Origin: an uncultured Clostridia bacterium
GTDB lineage: Bacteria; Bacillota; Clostridia; Christensenellales; Aristaeellaceae
Direction of reading: 5' to 3'
DNA length: 14,453 bases
Assembly (NCBI GenBank): GCA_934663625.1
Contig: CAKUKP010000075.1
Coordinates: forward strand, 1-14,453
The notes under the pieces were generated by a model that worked only from the letters and a program-made list of their open reading frames with translations, made no database searches and was not told the DNA's origin. Shown here piece after piece: positions 13,927 through 14,453 of this stretch. Made by a program: the position numbers and the translations under genes. Positions within the stretch are counted from its first letter, which is position 1; the number at the start of each line of letters is the position of its first letter.

Positions 13927-14453
13927 TTATTCCTTGCGCGGGTCGATCCACTTGACCGCGCCGTCCTCTGCCTTAAAGCGGCCATAGGTGCCGATGTTCT
14001 TCTCGTAAGCTTCGTTGGGGCTCATGCCCTTCTTGATGGCGTCCATCATCTTACCCAGAGAGAGGAACTGATAACCGCAAACCTGATCATCCTTATCCAG
14101 AGCCATCTTCAGAACGTAGCCTTCGGTCATTTCCAGATAACGGGTGCCCTTCGCCTTGGTGCCGTACATGGTGCCCACCATGGAACGCAGACCCTTGCCC
14201 AGATCTTCCAGACCCGCGCCGACGCGCAGACCATCATCGGAGAATGCGGACTGAGTGCGGCCGTACACGATCTGCAGGAACAATTCGCGCATGGCGGTAT
14301 TGATGGCGTCGCATACCAGGTCGGTATTCAGTGCTTCCAGGATCGTCTTGCCGGGCAGGATTTCGCTCGCCATCGCGGCAGAATGGGTCATGCCGGAGCA
14401 GCCGATGGTTTCCACCAGCGCTTCTTCGATGACGCCGTTCTTCACATTCAGGG
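13927..14453 (-). CDS. NifU-like iron-sulfur scaffold-type protein (partial, N-terminus missing)
   Basis: The frame is open to the right edge, so the start is outside; 175 codons plus the stop are visible. The piece aligns with NifU/IscU-like scaffold proteins: a conserved cysteine in ETIGCSGMTHSAAMASEILPGKT, a second in TDLVCDAINTAM, and a third in DQVCGYQFLSLG, the three-cysteine pattern of U-type scaffolds. An in-frame GTG at 14445 is not the likely start because residues L-N-V before the conserved KNGVIEEA read on upstream. The C-terminal extension (YEKNIGTYGRF...) is not part of standard IscU. The stop is 16 nt before the GGGtGRT start. It may deliver a cluster to, or act with, that protein (inference from pairing). 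Confidence 0.85.
   Translation of the reverse strand, partial: LNVKNGVIEEALVETIGCSGMTHSAAMASEILPGKTILEALNTDLVCDAINTAMRELFLQIVYGRTQSAFSDDGLRVGAGLEDLGKGLRSMVGTMYGTKAKGTRYLEMTEGYVLKMALDKDDQVCGYQFLSLGKMMDAIKKGMSPNEAYEKNIGTYGRFKAEDGAVKWIDPRKE

Noticed and set aside
1..14453. Defence system, CRISPR array, prophage or transposon
   Set aside because: No spaced direct repeats, nuclease, transposase, integrase or phage structural motifs are present; all major genes are metabolic, transport or regulatory.

Overview
This 14.5 kb window looks like chromosomal DNA from an anaerobic Clostridia-type member of the Bacillota, probably an uncultured or gut-associated lineage. The evidence is strong AGGAGG-type ribosome sites, consensus TTGACA/TATAAT promoters, a cre-like box in front of a sugar operon, and the GGGtGRT/NifU-like gene pair, a family I associate with Clostridia. 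Coding DNA is moderately GC-rich and rich in GAA, GAT and GCG codons. I see no rRNA, tRNA, CRISPR array, transposase or phage gene.

Left block (1-4977): a branched-chain-amino-acid-type ABC transporter is read leftward as livK (binding protein), livH and livM (permeases); livM runs off the left edge. A GntR/FCD-type regulator and an L-cysteine desulfidase family gene are read rightward from the same 403-bp intergenic region. That region holds two consensus sigma-A promoters and three exact copies of CTGATATGATCAG. One copy sits in the livK leader, one at the centre of a perfect 13-bp-arm palindrome, and one across the regulator's start codon. The simplest reading is one autoregulated regulon that takes up an amino acid and breaks it down. 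Between livK and livH lies a long imperfect hairpin (1388-1493) followed by a short terminator-like stem, probably setting the binding protein to permease ratio. A strong intrinsic terminator closes the right-hand arm.

Middle block (5051-11524): a LacI-family regulator with a TTG start is read leftward and diverges from a complete L-rhamnose catabolic operon, rhaA-rhaB-rhaE-rhaM-rhaW. The genes encode isomerase, kinase, class II aldolase, mutarotase and a short-chain dehydrogenase. The aldolase and dehydrogenase correspond to the two halves of the fused RhaEW (YuxG-type) protein, but here they are separate genes with the mutarotase between them. The shared promoter region has a consensus promoter on each side, a perfect-match cre-like box and a second palindrome just downstream of the rhaA -10. 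The operon ends in an intrinsic terminator. No rhamnose transporter is present in the window.

Right block (11544-14453): three leftward genes. A NifU-like scaffold protein (truncated by the right edge) and the GGGtGRT protein form a tight pair ending in a terminator-like hairpin. A 418-residue uncharacterised protein follows; its last codons and stop are imperfectly duplicated just downstream.
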